Assembly: GCA_016872875.1 (NCBI GenBank)
Contig: VGYW01000445.1
Coordinates: forward strand, 1 to 6,734
Length of the DNA stretch: 6,734 bases
DNA from: Planctomycetota bacterium
GTDB lineage: Bacteria; Planctomycetota; PUPC01; DSUN01
Direction: 5' to 3'
Below, piece by piece: positions 5,793 through 6,734 of this stretch. Both the position numbers and the translations under genes were made by a program. How positions within the stretch are numbered: the stretch's first letter is position 1; each line of letters opens with the position of its first letter. The notes beneath the pieces are model-generated. The model did no database searches, was not told the origin of the DNA, and saw nothing but the letters and a program-made list of their open reading frames with translations.

Positions 5793-6590
5793 TCATCGCA
5801 CCCGCTCGTAGCGCAAGGTATGCAACGGGTCCCCTTGCCTGTGCCCGGTGATAAGGTCTTCATTCTCCACCGACAGCTCTTCCACGTGATGGCGTGTCCC
5901 GCCAGGGACTCTCTGCCAAAGATGGGAGTAGACCTTCTGCCACACGATTCTGCGGGTTCGCTCGTCATATGGCACGATGATTGACAGATCGAACTTCCGC
6001 CTATCGTAGACGTAGTAGCCACCCTTGCTGTCGATTGTCGCTGTTTCCTCTGGGTCTGGCCCCTTGTACATGAGCCGCCATGTCGCGACGAATACCCGTG
6101 GGAGAGCATCTCCCGTCTGCACAGAGAACTGAGGGTAGTACGCGCGGGCAACGTCAAGATGCTGGCTCAGCTGGTCTTCTATGTCGCCCCAGAACATCAC
6201 CTGAACCGAGAAGAGACCCTCGGACTGATGGGCAGAGGTGATTTCCCTCGCGATCTCCTGTACTTTCACGTCCCTCGGCGCGGTCGTCGCGATGATCAGG
6301 CGTGAAAGCCGCGGTTGGAATGCCTTGGCCTCTTCAACCTCCTTTCGCATTTCGCATTCCATCAACCGCTCTTGTGGAAATGCCCTCTTGCGCTTGCACT
6401 GTATCCCAGCCCATTCCTGTCCCTCGCCTGGCCTTCCGTAGATGTCCACCCCCCGCTGTGACTGGCCGCTTCGTCCGTGCATTGTTGTTCCAGGGTCAGC
6501 CCATATCTTGCGCCACAGATCGCAGCAGAGGCGCTCGAAGTCCTGCCAGTCCTTCGGGGGCGGCCATTGAAACCTTTGAAAACCGGCCAA
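5793..6590 (-). CDS. Mrr-like PD-(D/E)xK nuclease with an unassigned C-terminal domain
   Basis: A 265-residue protein with a TTG start, AAGGA five bases upstream. The N-terminal domain (about 14-150) shows the restriction-endonuclease-like core: DWQDFERLCCDLW (14-26) with E19 on the first helix, then HGRSGQSQRGVDIYG (38-52) with D49, then GIQCKRK (62-68) giving Q64-x-K66. The QxK form is that of Mrr-type nucleases. VMFWGDIEDQL (131-141) and ARAYYPQF (148-155) close the domain, as I recall from related proteins that carry this nuclease module in anti-phage systems. Residues 156-265 match no domain I know: a predicted mixed α/β region without membrane segments. It is not a complete restriction-modification system, since no methyltransferase lies in the window, and a partner could lie to the right. 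Sampled GC is about 55%, against about 70% in the neighbouring mosaic gene, suggesting separate origin. It converges on the orphan start site at 5747. Confidence 0.82.
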   Translation of the reverse strand: MAGFQRFQWPPPKDWQDFERLCCDLWRKIWADPGTTMHGRSGQSQRGVDIYGRPGEGQEWAGIQCKRKRAFPQERLMECEMRKEVEEAKAFQPRLSRLIIATTAPRDVKVQEIAREITSAHQSEGLFSVQVMFWGDIEDQLSQHLDVARAYYPQFSVQTGDALPRVFVATWRLMYKGPDPEETATIDSKGGYYVYDRRKFDLSIIVPYDERTRRIVWQKVYSHLWQRVPGGTRHHVEELSVENEDLITGHRQGDPLHTLRYERVR

Positions 6591-6595
6591 CGTGG

Positions 6596-6600
6596 TCCTT
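6596..6600 (-). promoter_or_regulatory. Ribosome binding site supporting the TTG start of the nuclease
   Basis: On the minus strand AAGGA ends five bases before TTG 6590. No ATG or GTG occurs in frame before the conserved DWQDFERL segment, so the TTG is needed to include it. Confidence 0.55.
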
Positions 6601-6684
6601 CTGCGCTTAGCACGACAACGCTAGTTTCGGTGGCTCCACAGGCGGTAACCACTTGTCAATACAGGGGATACGCTACAGTAGCAT

Positions 6685-6734
6685 GTCATTCTGAGCGGAG
6701 CCAGCCTCCCGGCGGGCGGAGCGAAGAATCTCTC
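6685..6734. repeat. Interspersed repeat, imperfect inverted repeat cut by the window edge
   Basis: GTCATTCTGAGCGGAGC (6685-6701) and GCGGAGCGAAGAATCTC (6715-6731) form the two halves. ATTCT (6688-6692) pairs with AGAAT (6725-6729), and GCGGAGC occurs in both halves in the same orientation (6695-6701 and 6715-6721). From memory, strings of the form GTCATTCTGAGCG-n-GCGAAGAATCTC recur in intergenic regions of many environmental bacteria; I cannot check this here. The element lies about 95 bases beyond the nuclease start and has no coding potential. Confidence 0.5.

Noticed and set aside
6631..6659. Minus-strand TTGACA (6659-6654) as the nuclease promoter
   Set aside because: The hexamer at 17-base spacing is GAGCCA and nothing like TATAAT occurs at 16-18 bases, so the -35 match alone is not enough; the nuclease promoter remains unidentified.
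1..6734. CRISPR array, tRNA, rRNA or insertion sequence
   Set aside because: No regularly spaced direct repeats, no tRNA-like cloverleaf and no transposase frame were found on either strand by eye.

Overview
The window is GC-rich DNA from a free-living bacterium with a large secretome. Large NHL/β-propeller proteins, thrombospondin-type calcium repeats, a CBM9/DOMON-like C-terminus, GTG and TTG starts and short GC-rich intergenic hairpins suggest a Planctomycetota-type (PVC-group) organism. This is inference from style only; no marker gene is present.

Layout. Positions 1-92 are a non-coding cluster of GC-rich hairpins. A two-gene plus-strand operon follows: a secreted NHL-like propeller protein (127-1380), joined by a 4-base overlap to a second secreted propeller protein with a repeating W-containing blade motif (1377-2702). 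An 86-bp convergent intergenic stretch with hairpins separates these from a large minus-strand gene (2788-5604). That gene encodes a 938-residue secreted mosaic: six NHL blades, a fibronectin-III-like domain, a region with an HExxHxxExxH zinc-site-like motif, Ca-binding DxDxDG repeats and a CBM9/DOMON-like end. Upstream lies a compact divergent promoter region (5645-5715) whose two perfect TTGACA -35 boxes form an inverted pair. One promoter serves the mosaic gene. The other leads to a perfect ribosome binding site and ATG, but the frame closes after five codons, so it looks like the surviving head of a lost gene. Immediately beyond is a minus-strand Mrr-like PD-(D/E)xK nuclease gene (5793-6590) of visibly lower GC. 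A short interspersed repeat lies beyond its 5' side (about 6685-6734) and runs off the window.

How the genes fit together. The three secreted propeller proteins look like chromosomal exported proteins of unknown substrate; only the first two are clearly co-transcribed. The nuclease has no functional link to them. Its low GC, its position against a decapitated gene and the flanking repeat suggest acquisition or rearrangement in a defence-type accessory segment. The items most worth following up are the mosaic HExxH protein, the orphan promoter/start site and the nuclease with its unassigned C-terminal domain. I see no rRNA, tRNA, CRISPR array or intact mobile element.
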